From NCBI RefSeq assembly GCF_031679605.1, contig NZ_CP117522.1:2542001-2606000 (forward strand): 64,000 nucleotides of DNA, given 5' to 3'. The stretch comes from Streptomyces luomodiensis. Its GTDB lineage: Bacteria; Actinomycetota; Actinomycetes; Streptomycetales; Streptomycetaceae. Below the pieces are notes generated by a model. The model ran no database searches, was not told where the DNA came from, and saw only the letters and a program-made list of their open reading frames with translations. Shown here in pieces: positions 53,134 through 62,070 of this stretch (positions within the stretch are counted from its first letter, which is position 1; every line of letters begins with the position of its first letter). The position numbers and the translations under genes are program-made.

Positions 53134-53163
53134 GGACCCCACCCGCGTCCTCATCGACCCACC

Positions 53164-53208
53164 GGCCGCCGGACGGTGGCGCTGACCAGCGCCGTCCCTC
53201 CGGCGGCC
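53164..53208 (+). terminator. Branched stem-loop after the pit operon
   Basis: GGCCGCCGGA pairs with TCCGGCGGCC, and GGCGCTG-ACC-AGCGCC forms an inner hairpin. It lies 30 bases after the stop and separates pit from the riboswitch. Confidence 0.85.
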
Positions 53209-53284
53209 GTTCCGTGTGCGGCGGTCGCTGTGGGCCTCGGCACACTCGGGCGTCCTGGGTCATATGCGAGTTGACGGCCATTCG

Positions 53285-53505
53285 CGGCCCATGGTGGACT
53301 TCCCGAGCCAAACGGCGGCAGGAGAGGAAGCCGGTGAGAATCCGGCGCGGTCCCGCCACTGTCACCGGGGAGCGCCCTCCCATCGCCTGCATGGGGTCAC
53401 GGCTCATCCGTACGGTTCGTTCCGTGCACGGGCTGGAAGACCGGGAGGGCCGCGGATCCGGGAGCCAGGAGACTCTCACCGCCGGTCACGTCGAACCAGG
53501 GCGAG
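53285..53505 (+). ncRNA. Cobalamin (B12) riboswitch
   Basis: The conserved core is clear: GCCGGTGAGAATCCGGCGC, then GGTCCCGCCACTGT and CACCGGGGAG. The B12 box GCCAGGAGACTCTC lies near 53462-53478. This element precedes cobalamin biosynthesis or transport genes and represses expression when adenosylcobalamin is bound. The cob operon follows directly, with a short upstream reading frame in between. Confidence 0.93.
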
Positions 53506-53529
53506 GACCCTGAGTGAGGACAAACCGCC

Positions 53530-53673
53530 ATGCCCGGCACCGCCACGCCGCCAGCCCCCTCGGTCCACTCCGGCTGCCCTGTCTTGCCCACCCGTCTTGT
53601 CCTTACCAGCCGCACCGGCTGCTCGGTCGGCTCGGTCGGCGTGTCCCCGCGCCGGGGCATGACGGCGGCCTGA
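53530..53673 (+). CDS. Possible 47-codon leader peptide before cobD
   Basis: An ATG with GTGAGGAC upstream opens 47 codons (MPGTATPPAPSVHSGCPVLP...) and ends at TGA four bases before the cobD ATG. It has two cysteines and no known domain. The coupling with cobD and the riboswitch suggests a translational leader. It may also be non-coding. Confidence 0.35.
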   Translation: MPGTATPPAPSVHSGCPVLPTRLVLTSRTGCSVGSVGVSPRRGMTAA

Positions 53674-53676
53674 CGG

Positions 53677-54660
53677 ATGGCTGCCGACCACGCCTCCTTC
53701 GCGTGCGGCGCGGCCCTCGGCTTCCTCGCTGATCTTGCCGTGGGCGATCCGCGCCGCGGCCACCCGGTGGCCGCTTTCGGGCGCGCCGCCGCGGCCGCCG
53801 AGCGCCGGCTGTGGCGTGACCACCGCGGTTACGGGGCCCTGCACACCGCGTTGTGCGCGGGCGGCGCGGCCGCCGGTGCCGCGCTGCTGACCCGCGCCGT
53901 ACGGGCCCTGGGCGGCCGCCGCGGCGCGCAGGCGGCGCTGACCGCTGCCGCCACCTGGGCCGTGCTGGGCGGTACGACGCTGGGCCGTGAGGCACGGGCC
54001 GTCGGCGGGGCGCTGGCCGCGGGCGACCTCGAGGGCGCCCGGGAGCGGCTGCCGCATCTGTGCGGCCGCGATCCGCAGGCGCTGGACGGGCCGCAGATCG
54101 CCCGCGCGGTCGTCGAATCGGTCGCCGAGAACACGTCCGACGCCGTCGTGGGCGCGCTGGTGTGGGGGGCCGTGGGCGGGGTGCCGGGGCTCATCGGCTT
54201 CCGCGCCGTCAACACCCTGGACGCCATGGTGGGTCACAAGTCGCCGCGCTACCGGCGGTTCGGCTGGGCGGCGGCCCGTGTGGACGATGTGGCCGGCTGG
54301 CCCGGTGCGCGGCTTACGGCGGCCATGACGACCCTCGCGGGCCCCGATCCGCGCGGCGCGTGGCGCGCCTGGCGGCGCGACGGCCGGCGCCATCCGAGCC
54401 CCAACGCGGGACCGGTGGAGGCATCCTTCGCGGGGGCGCTCGGCGTACGGCTGGGCGGCACCCTCGCCTACGGCGGCCGGGTCGAGCACCGGCCGGTGCT
54501 CAACTCCGGCGGGCGGCCGGTGGCGGCGGCCGACATCGAGCGGGCGATACGGCTGTCGCGGCGCGTCGGCCTCCTGGCGCTCGGTGTGTCCGTGGCGGCC
54601 CGGCCGGCCGTCCGGGCGTTGACGGGGCGGCCGCGGGCCGCTGGAAGGGGCGGTGGATGA
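53677..54660 (+). CDS. cobD: Adenosylcobinamide-phosphate synthase
   Basis: The 327-residue CbiB/CobD family membrane protein has family segments DLAVGDPRRGHPVAAFGRAA, ARAVVESVAENTSDAVVGAL and FRAVNTLDAMVGHKSPRY, then NAGPVEASFAGALGVRLGG. It condenses aminopropanol phosphate with adenosylcobyric acid. It has about four or five hydrophobic helices. It is the first full gene after the B12 riboswitch and shares the ATGA overlap with cobQ. Confidence 0.93.
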   Translation: MAADHASFACGAALGFLADLAVGDPRRGHPVAAFGRAAAAAERRLWRDHRGYGALHTALCAGGAAAGAALLTRAVRALGGRRGAQAALTAAATWAVLGGTTLGREARAVGGALAAGDLEGARERLPHLCGRDPQALDGPQIARAVVESVAENTSDAVVGALVWGAVGGVPGLIGFRAVNTLDAMVGHKSPRYRRFGWAAARVDDVAGWPGARLTAAMTTLAGPDPRGAWRAWRRDGRRHPSPNAGPVEASFAGALGVRLGGTLAYGGRVEHRPVLNSGGRPVAAADIERAIRLSRRVGLLALGVSVAARPAVRALTGRPRAAGRGGG

Positions 54661-56264
54661 GCGGGATACGCGGTAAGGGCGGCACGGGCGCTCCCGGGGC
54701 ACGGGGCGGGGGGCTGCTGGTCGCGGGTACGACCTCCGACGCGGGCAAGAGTGTCGTGACGGCCGGGATCTGCCGGTGGCTCGCCCGTAAGGGCGTCAGC
54801 GTGGCGCCCTTCAAGGCGCAGAACATGTCGCTGAACTCCTTCGTGACCCGGGAGGGGGCGGAGATCGGGCGGGCGCAGGCCATGCAGGCGGCCGCCGCGC
54901 GCGTCGAGCCGAGCGCGCTGATGAACCCGGTCCTGCTGAAGCCGGGCGGCGACCGCAGCAGCCAAGTGGTGCTGCTGGGCAAGCCGGTGGGCGAGATGAG
55001 CGCCCGCGGGTACTTCGGGAAGTCCGGGGCGCCGTCGTCCGGGGAGAGTCCGTACGCGGGGGGCAGGGAGGCGCTGCTGGGGACCGTCACCGAGTGCCTG
55101 GAGGAGCTGCGGCGCACCCATGACGCGGTGATCTGCGAGGGCGCGGGCAGTCCGGCCGAGATCAATCTGCGCCGCACCGACATCGTCAACCTGGGGCTGG
55201 CGCGGGCCGCGGGGCTTCCGGTCGTGGTGGTCGGGGACATCGACCGCGGTGGCGTCTTCGCGTCCTTCTTCGGCACGACCGCGCTGCTGTCGGCGGCGGA
55301 CCAGCGGCATGTGGCCGCCTATCTGGTGAACAAGTTCCGCGGCGATGTGAGCCTCCTGGAGCCCGGTCTGGAGATGCTGCGCGACCTCACCGGCCGCCCG
55401 ACCGTCGGGGTGCTCCCGTTCGCCCACGGGCTGGGGATCGACGAGGAGGACGGGCTGCGGGTGTCGCTGCGCGGCGCGGTGCGGGAGAGCGTCGTGGCGC
55501 CCCCTTACGGTGCGGACGTGCTGCGCGTCGCGGTGGCCGCCGTGCCGCTGATGTCCAACTTCACGGACGTGGACGCGCTGGCCGCCGAACCGGGTGTGAT
55601 CGTGCGGTTCGTGGACCGGCCCGAGGAGCTGGCCGACGCCGATCTGGTGGTGCTGCCGGGCACCCGGGGCACGGTGCGGGCGCTGGAGTGGCTGCGGGAG
55701 CGCGGGCTCGCCGAGGCGATCGCCCGGCGGGCCGCAGAGGGCCGTCCGGTACTGGGCATCTGCGGCGGTTTCCAGGCGCTCGGGGAACGCATCGAGGACG
55801 AGGTCGAGTCGAAGGCCGGGACGGTCGCCGGGCTCGGGCTGCTGCCGGTAAGGGTGCGGTTCGCGGCCGAGAAGACCCTGGCCCGGCCGGTGGGCGAGGC
55901 GCTCGGTGAGCGGGTGGCGGGCTACGAGATCCACCACGGGGTCGCCGAGCTGCTCGACGGGGCCGACGAGCCCTTCCTGGACGGCTGCCGGGTGGGCTCG
56001 GTGTGGGGCACGCACTGGCACGGCTCGCTGGAGAGCGACGGCTTCCGGCGGGCGTTCCTGCGGCGGGTGGCCGACGCGGCGGGCCGGGCGTTCGTCCCGG
56101 CGCCGGACACCCGCTTCGGCGAGCTGCGGGAGGAGCAGCTCGACCGTCTCGGGGACCTGATCGAGGAGCACGCCGACACCGACGCGCTGCTGCGGCTCAT
56201 CGAGGAGGGTGTGCCGGACGGGCTGCCCTTCGTCCCTCCGGGAGCGCCGGGGGGAACGGCGTGA
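54657..56264 (+). CDS. cobQ: Cobyric acid synthase
   Basis: The 535-residue protein has an N-terminal DethiobiotinS-like ATPase: GTTSDAGKSVVTAGICRWLA (P-loop), APFKAQNMSLNS, and CEGAGSPAEINL. The C-terminal class I glutamine amidotransferase has the nucleophile Cys in VLGICGGFQALGE and the His in VWGTHWHGSLES. It amidates four side chains of adenosylcobyrinic acid a,c-diamide. It overlaps cobD by four bases. Confidence 0.95.
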   Translation: MSGIRGKGGTGAPGARGGGLLVAGTTSDAGKSVVTAGICRWLARKGVSVAPFKAQNMSLNSFVTREGAEIGRAQAMQAAAARVEPSALMNPVLLKPGGDRSSQVVLLGKPVGEMSARGYFGKSGAPSSGESPYAGGREALLGTVTECLEELRRTHDAVICEGAGSPAEINLRRTDIVNLGLARAAGLPVVVVGDIDRGGVFASFFGTTALLSAADQRHVAAYLVNKFRGDVSLLEPGLEMLRDLTGRPTVGVLPFAHGLGIDEEDGLRVSLRGAVRESVVAPPYGADVLRVAVAAVPLMSNFTDVDALAAEPGVIVRFVDRPEELADADLVVLPGTRGTVRALEWLRERGLAEAIARRAAEGRPVLGICGGFQALGERIEDEVESKAGTVAGLGLLPVRVRFAAEKTLARPVGEALGERVAGYEIHHGVAELLDGADEPFLDGCRVGSVWGTHWHGSLESDGFRRAFLRRVADAAGRAFVPAPDTRFGELREEQLDRLGDLIEEHADTDALLRLIEEGVPDGLPFVPPGAPGGTA

Positions 56265-56316
56265 CGACCCGACACACCGACACCGACCGCCCATCCACCC
56301 CAGGAGGTATCGCCGC

Positions 56317-58464
56317 GTGACCACCACCTACCCCTTCAGCGCGATCGTCGGCATGGACGGTCTGCGGCTCGCCCTGCTCCTCAACGCCGTCTCGCCCGCC
56401 GTGGGCGGCGTCCTGGTGCGCGGGGAGAAGGGCACGGCCAAGAGCACCGCCGTAAGGGCGATCGCCGCGCTGCTGCCCGAGGTGGACGTGGTGGCCGGGT
56501 GCCGGTTCTCCTGCGACCCGGCCGCGCCCGACCCGTCCTGCCCGGACGGGCCCCATGAGCCGGCCACGGGCGAGGCGCGCCCCGCGCGGATGGTCGAGCT
56601 GCCCGTGGGCGCTTCCGAGGACCGGCTGGTCGGCGCGCTGGACATCGAGCGCGCGCTGTCGGAGGGGGTCAAGGCGTTCGAACCCGGGCTGCTCGCTGAC
56701 GCCCACCGCGGAGTGCTCTACGTCGACGAGGTCAATCTGCTGCACGACCATCTGATCGACCTGCTGCTCGACGCGGCCGCCATGGGCGCCTCCTATGTGG
56801 AGCGCGAGGGGGTGTCCGTACGGCATGCGGCGCGCTTCCTCCTGGTGGGCACCATGAACCCCGAGGAGGGCGAGCTGCGGCCGCAGTTGCTGGACCGCTT
56901 CGGCCTCACGGTGGAGGTCGCGGCGTCCCGGGACACCGAGGAGCGGGTCGAGGTGGTGCGGCGACGGCTGGCGTACGACGAGGACCCCGAGGGATTCGCG
57001 GCGCGCTGGGCGGCGGACGAGGACGCCCTGCGGGAGCGCATAGCCGCGGCGCGCGCCCTGCTGCCGCGGGTGCGTCCGGGCGACCGCGCGCTGCGGCAGA
57101 TCGCGGCGGTGTGCGCCGGGTTCGAGGTGGACGGAATGCGCGCGGACATCGTGACGGCCCGTACGGCGACCGCGCTGGCCGCCTGGGCGGGGCGCACCGA
57201 TGTGCGGACCGAGGACGTACGGGGGGCGGCGCTGCTGTCGCTCCCCCACCGCCGGCGGCGGGCTCCGTTCGACGCGCCGGGGCTCGACGAGAACAAACTC
57301 GACGAGATCCTGCGCCGGTTCGAGGAGGACGACCCGGACCCGGATCCGGACCCCGGCCCGGAGGGACCCGAAAGCCCCGACGACGGGCCGGGCGGCCGCG
57401 GACCGGACGGGCCGGGCGGCCCCGACGACCCCGGAGGCCGCCCCCAGGAGGGCGCGGCGGAGGGAGCGCGGGAACAGGCGCCGCCCGCCGCTCCCGAACC
57501 CGAGCCGTCCGTCCCCGGCCAGCGCACGGGTGAGCACGAGGCGGCCGACCGCGCGGCCGAAGCGGACGACGGTGCGGGCGGCGGCACGGGCGGTGCCGGC
57601 GGCGAGCGGGCGGCCGTGGGCGCCGCCGAGCCGTTCCGGACCCGGCGTCTCGACGTCCCCGGGCTGGGCGAGGGCGCGGCCGGGCGGCGCTCGCGCGCCC
57701 GCAGCGCGCACGGCCGCACCACCGGGGCGCGCCGCCCGCGGGGGGCGCTGTCCGCGCTGCATCTGACGGCGACCGTCCGGGCGGCCGCCCCGCATCAGCG
57801 GGCGCGCGGGCGGCGCGGCCCCGGGCTGCTGGTGCGCCGTGACGATCTGCGCGAGGCGGTGCGCGAGGGCCGGGAGGGCAATCTCGTGCTGTTCGTGGTG
57901 GACGCGTCGGGGTCGATGGCCGCGCGGAAGCGGATGAGCACGATCAAGGGGGCGGTGCTGTCGCTGCTGCTGGACGCCTACCAGCGGCGGGACAAGGTCG
58001 GGCTGATCACCTTCCGGGGCGCGGACGCCGAACTGGCGCTGCCGCCCACCTCGTCGGTGGACGCGGCCGCGGCGCGGCTGGAGCGGCTGCCGACGGGCGG
58101 CCGCACGCCGCTGGCGGCCGGGCTGTTGAAGGCGCGGGAGGTGCTGCGGGTGGAGCGGCTGCGCGATCCCTCGCGCCGCCCGCTGCTGGTCGTGGTGACC
58201 GACGGGCGGGCCACGGAGGCGAGGCGGGCCGGCGGGTCCACGCCGGTCGAGCGGGCCGGGCGCGCGGCGCGGATGCTCGCGGGCGACGGGGTCGCCTCGG
58301 TGGTCGTGGACTGCGAGTCGGGGCCGGTGCGGCTGGGGCTGGCGGGGGCGCTCGCCCGCGAGCTGCGGGGCACGCGGGTGACACTCGACGAGCTGCGCGC
58401 GGACAGCGTGACCGAGCTGGTGCGCGACGTACGGACCGTATCGAACACACGGAGGGCCGCCTGA
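56317..58464 (+). CDS. Cobaltochelatase AAA+/VWA subunit (ChlI/ChlD fusion type)
   Basis: The 715-residue protein has an N-terminal AAA+ domain with Walker A GEKGTAKST (residues ~35-43) and Walker B GVLYVDEVNLL. A helical lid follows. An Asp/Pro/Gly-rich linker (~residues 340-440) leads to a VWA domain with MIDAS DASGS near ~530 and TDGRA. It powers cobalt insertion with a CobN-type catalytic subunit. The GTG start has CAGGAGG upstream. It overlaps cobO by one base. Confidence 0.9.
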   Translation: MTTTYPFSAIVGMDGLRLALLLNAVSPAVGGVLVRGEKGTAKSTAVRAIAALLPEVDVVAGCRFSCDPAAPDPSCPDGPHEPATGEARPARMVELPVGASEDRLVGALDIERALSEGVKAFEPGLLADAHRGVLYVDEVNLLHDHLIDLLLDAAAMGASYVEREGVSVRHAARFLLVGTMNPEEGELRPQLLDRFGLTVEVAASRDTEERVEVVRRRLAYDEDPEGFAARWAADEDALRERIAAARALLPRVRPGDRALRQIAAVCAGFEVDGMRADIVTARTATALAAWAGRTDVRTEDVRGAALLSLPHRRRRAPFDAPGLDENKLDEILRRFEEDDPDPDPDPGPEGPESPDDGPGGRGPDGPGGPDDPGGRPQEGAAEGAREQAPPAAPEPEPSVPGQRTGEHEAADRAAEADDGAGGGTGGAGGERAAVGAAEPFRTRRLDVPGLGEGAAGRRSRARSAHGRTTGARRPRGALSALHLTATVRAAAPHQRARGRRGPGLLVRRDDLREAVREGREGNLVLFVVDASGSMAARKRMSTIKGAVLSLLLDAYQRRDKVGLITFRGADAELALPPTSSVDAAAARLERLPTGGRTPLAAGLLKAREVLRVERLRDPSRRPLLVVVTDGRATEARRAGGSTPVERAGRAARMLAGDGVASVVVDCESGPVRLGLAGALARELRGTRVTLDELRADSVTELVRDVRTVSNTRRAA

Positions 58465-59060
58465 TGCCGCAAGGACAACCGACCGTCGTCCCGGACGACG
58501 GGCTCACCACCCGCCAGCGCCGCAACCGCCCGCTGGTGCTCGTCCACACGGGTCAGGGCAAGGGCAAGTCGACTGCGGCGTTCGGGCTGGCGCTGCGGGC
58601 GTGGAACCAAAACTGGCCGGTCGGTGTATTCCAGTTTGTAAAGTCCGCGAAATGGCGGGTCGGTGAGGAGCGTGCGCTGCGCGTCCTCGGCGACTCGGGC
58701 GAAGGGGGGACCGTCGCATGGCACAAGATGGGCGAGGGCTGGTCGTGGGTCCAGCGCGACATGGCTTCCAGCGAGGAGGCCGCACGCGAGGGCTGGGAGC
58801 AGGTCAAGCGCGATCTCGCGGCGGAGACATACCGGCTGTATGTGCTGGACGAGTTCGCGTATCCGATGCACTGGGGCTGGGTGGATCCCGACGAGGTGGT
58901 GTCGGTGCTCCGGGACCGGCCCGGGACGCAGCACGTCGTCATCACGGGGCGTAACGCACCGGCTCAGCTGCTGGACTTCGCCGATCTGGTCACCGACATG
59001 TCCAAGATCAAGCATCCGATGGACGCCGGCCAGAAGGGTCAGCGAGGCATCGAGTGGTGA
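58464..59060 (+). CDS. cobO: Corrinoid adenosyltransferase
   Basis: The 198-residue CobA/CobO family protein has the P-loop HTGQGKGKSTAAFGLALRAW. The segments VGVFQFVKSAKWRVGEE, VLDEFAYPMHWGWV and VVITGRNAPAQLLDFADLVT follow. It ends in KGQRGIEW, matching the family's conserved C-terminus. It transfers the 5'-deoxyadenosyl group from ATP to cobalt. Its ATG shares one base with the preceding stop (TGATG), and its stop overlaps cobB. Confidence 0.96.
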   Translation: MPQGQPTVVPDDGLTTRQRRNRPLVLVHTGQGKGKSTAAFGLALRAWNQNWPVGVFQFVKSAKWRVGEERALRVLGDSGEGGTVAWHKMGEGWSWVQRDMASSEEAAREGWEQVKRDLAAETYRLYVLDEFAYPMHWGWVDPDEVVSVLRDRPGTQHVVITGRNAPAQLLDFADLVTDMSKIKHPMDAGQKGQRGIEW

Positions 59061-60496
59061 GTGTCCCGCGCCTGGTGATCGCCGCGCCCGCCTCCGGCAG
59101 CGGGAAGACGACGGTCACCGCGGGGCTGATGGCCGCCTTCGCGGAGCGCGGTCTGGACGTGTCTCCGCACAAGGTCGGCCCGGACTACATCGACCCTGGC
59201 TATCACGCGCTCGCCATCTCCTCGGCGGCCTCCTCGGCCGCCTCCTCGGCCGGCCGGTCCCGGGCCCGGGGAGCGCGGCCGGGCCGGAATCTGGATGCCT
59301 ATCTGTGCGGTCCGCAGCGGATCGCCCCGCTGTTCCTGCATGGGTCGGCGGGCTGCGATCTGGCCCTGGTGGAAGGGGTGATGGGCCTGTTCGACGGGGC
59401 GGCCGGGCAGGGCGAGCTGGCCTCGACGGCGCATGTGGCCAAGCTGCTGCGGGCGCCGGTGGTCCTGGTCGTGGACGCGTCGTCGCAGTCCCGGTCGGTG
59501 GCCGCGCTGGTGCACGGCTTCGCGTCCTGGGACCCCGAGGTCCGGGTCGCGGGGGTGATCCTCAACAAGGTCGGTTCGGACCGCCACGAGACGATGCTGC
59601 GCGAGGCGCTGGAGGGCTGCGGGGTGCCGGTGTTCGGCGCGCTGCGCCGGACGCGGGCGGTGCGGGCGCCGAGCCGTCATCTGGGTCTGGTGCCGGTGGC
59701 CGAGCGCCATGCGGAGGCGGTCGATTCGGTGGCCGTGCTGGCCGCCCGGGTGCGGGAGGGCTGCGATCTCGACGGGCTGCTGGCCCTGGCGCGCAGCGCG
59801 CCGCCCCTGTCCGGGCCGGTCTGGGATCCGGAGGAGGAGATCCGCCGGGCGACGGGGCCCGCCCCCGGCGCCGGGGGCCCGGCCGGACGAGAGGCGCGGC
59901 CGGTGGTCGCCGTGGCGGGCGGGGCCGCGTTCACCTTCTCGTACGCGGAGCACACCGAGCTGCTGACGGCGGCCGGGGCGCGGGTCGTCCCCTTCGATCC
60001 GCTGCGGGACGAGCGCCTCCCGGAGGGCACCGGCGGTCTGGTGATCGGCGGCGGGTTCCCGGAGGTCTACGCTCCCGAGTTGTCCGCGAACGAGCCGCTG
60101 CGCGCCGCCGTCGCCCAACTCGCCGCGTCCGGCGCGCCCATCGCCGCCGAATGCGCCGGGCTGCTGTATCTGGCGCGTTCGCTGGACGGGGAGCCGATGT
60201 GCGGGGTGCTGGCCGCCGAAGCGCGGATGTCGGAACGTCTGACGCTGGGCTACCGTGAGGCGGTGGCCGTCTCCGACACCTCCCTCGCCGCCGCGGGGAC
60301 GCGGGTGCGCGGCCACGAGTTCCACCGCACCGCCATCGAACCCGGAGCGGGGCCGGAGCCCGCCTGGGGGCTCGTCCACCCGGAGCGTCGCACCGAGGGC
60401 TTCGCGCAGGGAGAGGTGCACGCCTCCTATCTGCATGTGCACTGGGCCTCGATCCCGGGGGCGGCGGCCCGGTTCGTCGACAGATGTGTGCCCTAG
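59057..60496 (+). CDS. cobB: Cobyrinate a,c-diamide synthase
   Basis: The 479-residue protein has an N-terminal ATPase (APASGSGKTTVTAGLMAA, HKVGPDYIDPGYHAL) and EGVMGLFDG. The C-terminal amidotransferase has the Cys in AECAGLLYLA and the C-terminal His in YLHVHWAS. An Ala/Ser/Gly/Arg-rich insert from a tandem repeat sits between YHALA and GRNLDAYL, where homologues have only a few residues. The GTGA overlap with cobO is preferred as start. Confidence 0.94.
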   Translation: MSVPRLVIAAPASGSGKTTVTAGLMAAFAERGLDVSPHKVGPDYIDPGYHALAISSAASSAASSAGRSRARGARPGRNLDAYLCGPQRIAPLFLHGSAGCDLALVEGVMGLFDGAAGQGELASTAHVAKLLRAPVVLVVDASSQSRSVAALVHGFASWDPEVRVAGVILNKVGSDRHETMLREALEGCGVPVFGALRRTRAVRAPSRHLGLVPVAERHAEAVDSVAVLAARVREGCDLDGLLALARSAPPLSGPVWDPEEEIRRATGPAPGAGGPAGREARPVVAVAGGAAFTFSYAEHTELLTAAGARVVPFDPLRDERLPEGTGGLVIGGGFPEVYAPELSANEPLRAAVAQLAASGAPIAAECAGLLYLARSLDGEPMCGVLAAEARMSERLTLGYREAVAVSDTSLAAAGTRVRGHEFHRTAIEPGAGPEPAWGLVHPERRTEGFAQGEVHASYLHVHWASIPGAAARFVDRCVP

Positions 60497-60550
60497 ATGT
60501 GTGCCCTACGGCGAGTGAACGGAGGCGGTGAACGGAGACGGTGAGCTGAG

Positions 60551-61051
60551 GTGGAGGTCATCGGCCGGGTCACGGCCCGCCCGCTGCCGGGGTCACCGCT
60601 CGTAGTCGGGGTCGGGGCGAGCCGGGGGGTGTCCGCCGGCGAGGTGATCGGGCTGGTCGAGGCGACTTTGGCGGAGGCGGGCCTGGCACCGCGCGACGTG
60701 GCCGAGTTGGCCACGGTGGCGGCCAAGGCCGAGGAGGCCGGGCTGCTGACGGCGGCCGGACGGCTCGGGGTGCCGTTGCGCGGTTACCCGGCGGAGGCGC
60801 TGGCCGCGGTCGAGGTGCCGCATCCGTCCGCGGCGGCGCTCACCGCCGTGGGCACGGCCGGGGTCGCCGAGGCGGCCGCGCTGCTGGCCGCCGGTCCGGG
60901 AGGCGAACTGCTCGTGCCCAAACGGAAGTCCGCGCCGCACGGCCGCCCCGCGATGGCCACGTGCGCCGTCGCCCGCCGTCCGGTGGGCGTCCCATCCGCG
61001 CGGAGCGGGCAGCGAGGACCTGCCGTCGACCGCCCCGGCTCAGGTCAGTAA
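60551..61051 (+). CDS. cobE: CobE/CbiG C-terminal domain protein
   Basis: The 166-residue protein has the CbiG_C fold: LVVGVGASRGVSAGEVIGLV near the N-terminus, ELATVAAKAEEAGLLTAA, VPHPSAAALTAVGTAGVAEA and LLVPKRKSAP. CobE/CbiG_C proteins participate in corrin ring contraction or methylation. The last ~35 residues are a non-conserved tail. GTG start, 54 bp after cobB. Confidence 0.88.
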   Translation: MEVIGRVTARPLPGSPLVVGVGASRGVSAGEVIGLVEATLAEAGLAPRDVAELATVAAKAEEAGLLTAAGRLGVPLRGYPAEALAAVEVPHPSAAALTAVGTAGVAEAAALLAAGPGGELLVPKRKSAPHGRPAMATCAVARRPVGVPSARSGQRGPAVDRPGSGQ

Positions 61052-61146
61052 CGTCTCGGGGCGGAACGGCCCGCTGTCCCCGCTGACCGTGACACCGGCA
61101 TCACCCGCACCGGCACCACTTGCACCACCTGCGCCAAGGAGACCTC

Positions 61147-62070
61147 GTGACGACCCCGCCCGCGCTGCTCATCGCAGGCATCGGTACTCGAGACGACAGG
61201 CATGCCGCCGCCTTCCACGACTTCGTCGGGGAGCTGGCCGCACGCCACCCGGAGCTGCCCGTGGCGGGTGGCCTCACCGGACCGGGCGGCCGCCCGCTGT
61301 CCGACGCGGTCGCCCGGCTCGTCGGGGAGGGGGTGACCCGCTTCGCCGTCGTACCGATGACGCTGGTGGCGACGGCGCTCGACCCGGCGACGCCACCGAC
61401 GGACTGCATCGCGGCCGCGCTGGCCCAGGAGGCGGAGCGGCATGCCGAGGCCGCGTTCACCTCCGCACGGCCGCTCGGCCCGCACCCCACGCTGCTGAAT
61501 GTGCTGGAGCGGCGACTTGACGAGGCGCTGGGCAAAGGGCCCCGGCTGCCCTCGGACCGCGCGGAGACGACCGTGCTGCTGGTGGGCGACGGATCGCCGC
61601 TCCCCGAGGCCAATGCCGAAGTGCACCGCGCGGCCCGGCTGTTGTGGGAGGGCCATGGCTTCGCGGGCGTCGAGGTGGCCTTCGCCTCGCTCGCCGCACC
61701 GGATGTGATCTCGGGCCTGGACCGCTGCGCCAGGCTCGGGGCGCGGCGGATCGTGGTGCTGCCGTACTTCCTGTTCGCCGGCGACGCCCTGGAGCGGGTG
61801 CGGCAGCAGGCGGAGGGCTGGGGGCTCGCCCACCCCGAGGTCGAGGTGGTCGCCGCCGATGTCATCGGACCGGTGCGGGAGTTGGCCGAGCTCGTCATGG
61901 AGCGCTATGCGGAGGCGGCCCGGACCACCGGGCGGACCGACTTCCCCGATGAGCCGCACACCTTCGCCCACCCCGACGCCCACCCCGACGCCCGCCCCGA
62001 CGCCGCCCATGCCGATGTCCGCGCCGATGTCCGCGCCGATGTCCATGCCGATGTCTCCGATGTCCGCTGA
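61147..62070 (+). CDS. CbiX-like sirohydrochlorin chelatase homologue, active site altered
   Basis: The 307-residue protein has two tandem CbiX half-domains. The first begins LLIAGIGTRDDRHAAAF, where typical members have G-H-G-T/S-R-D. The second catalytic His region also departs (VVPMTLVATALDPATPP, versus a GH-x4-D-I-P type motif). The second half has VLPYFLFAGDALERV. A C-terminal His/Asp tail (HPDAHPDARPDAA and repeated ADV) may bind metal. GTG start with AGGAGA upstream. Chelation by this copy is doubtful. Confidence 0.75.
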   Translation: MTTPPALLIAGIGTRDDRHAAAFHDFVGELAARHPELPVAGGLTGPGGRPLSDAVARLVGEGVTRFAVVPMTLVATALDPATPPTDCIAAALAQEAERHAEAAFTSARPLGPHPTLLNVLERRLDEALGKGPRLPSDRAETTVLLVGDGSPLPEANAEVHRAARLLWEGHGFAGVEVAFASLAAPDVISGLDRCARLGARRIVVLPYFLFAGDALERVRQQAEGWGLAHPEVEVVAADVIGPVRELAELVMERYAEAARTTGRTDFPDEPHTFAHPDAHPDARPDAAHADVRADVRADVHADVSDVR

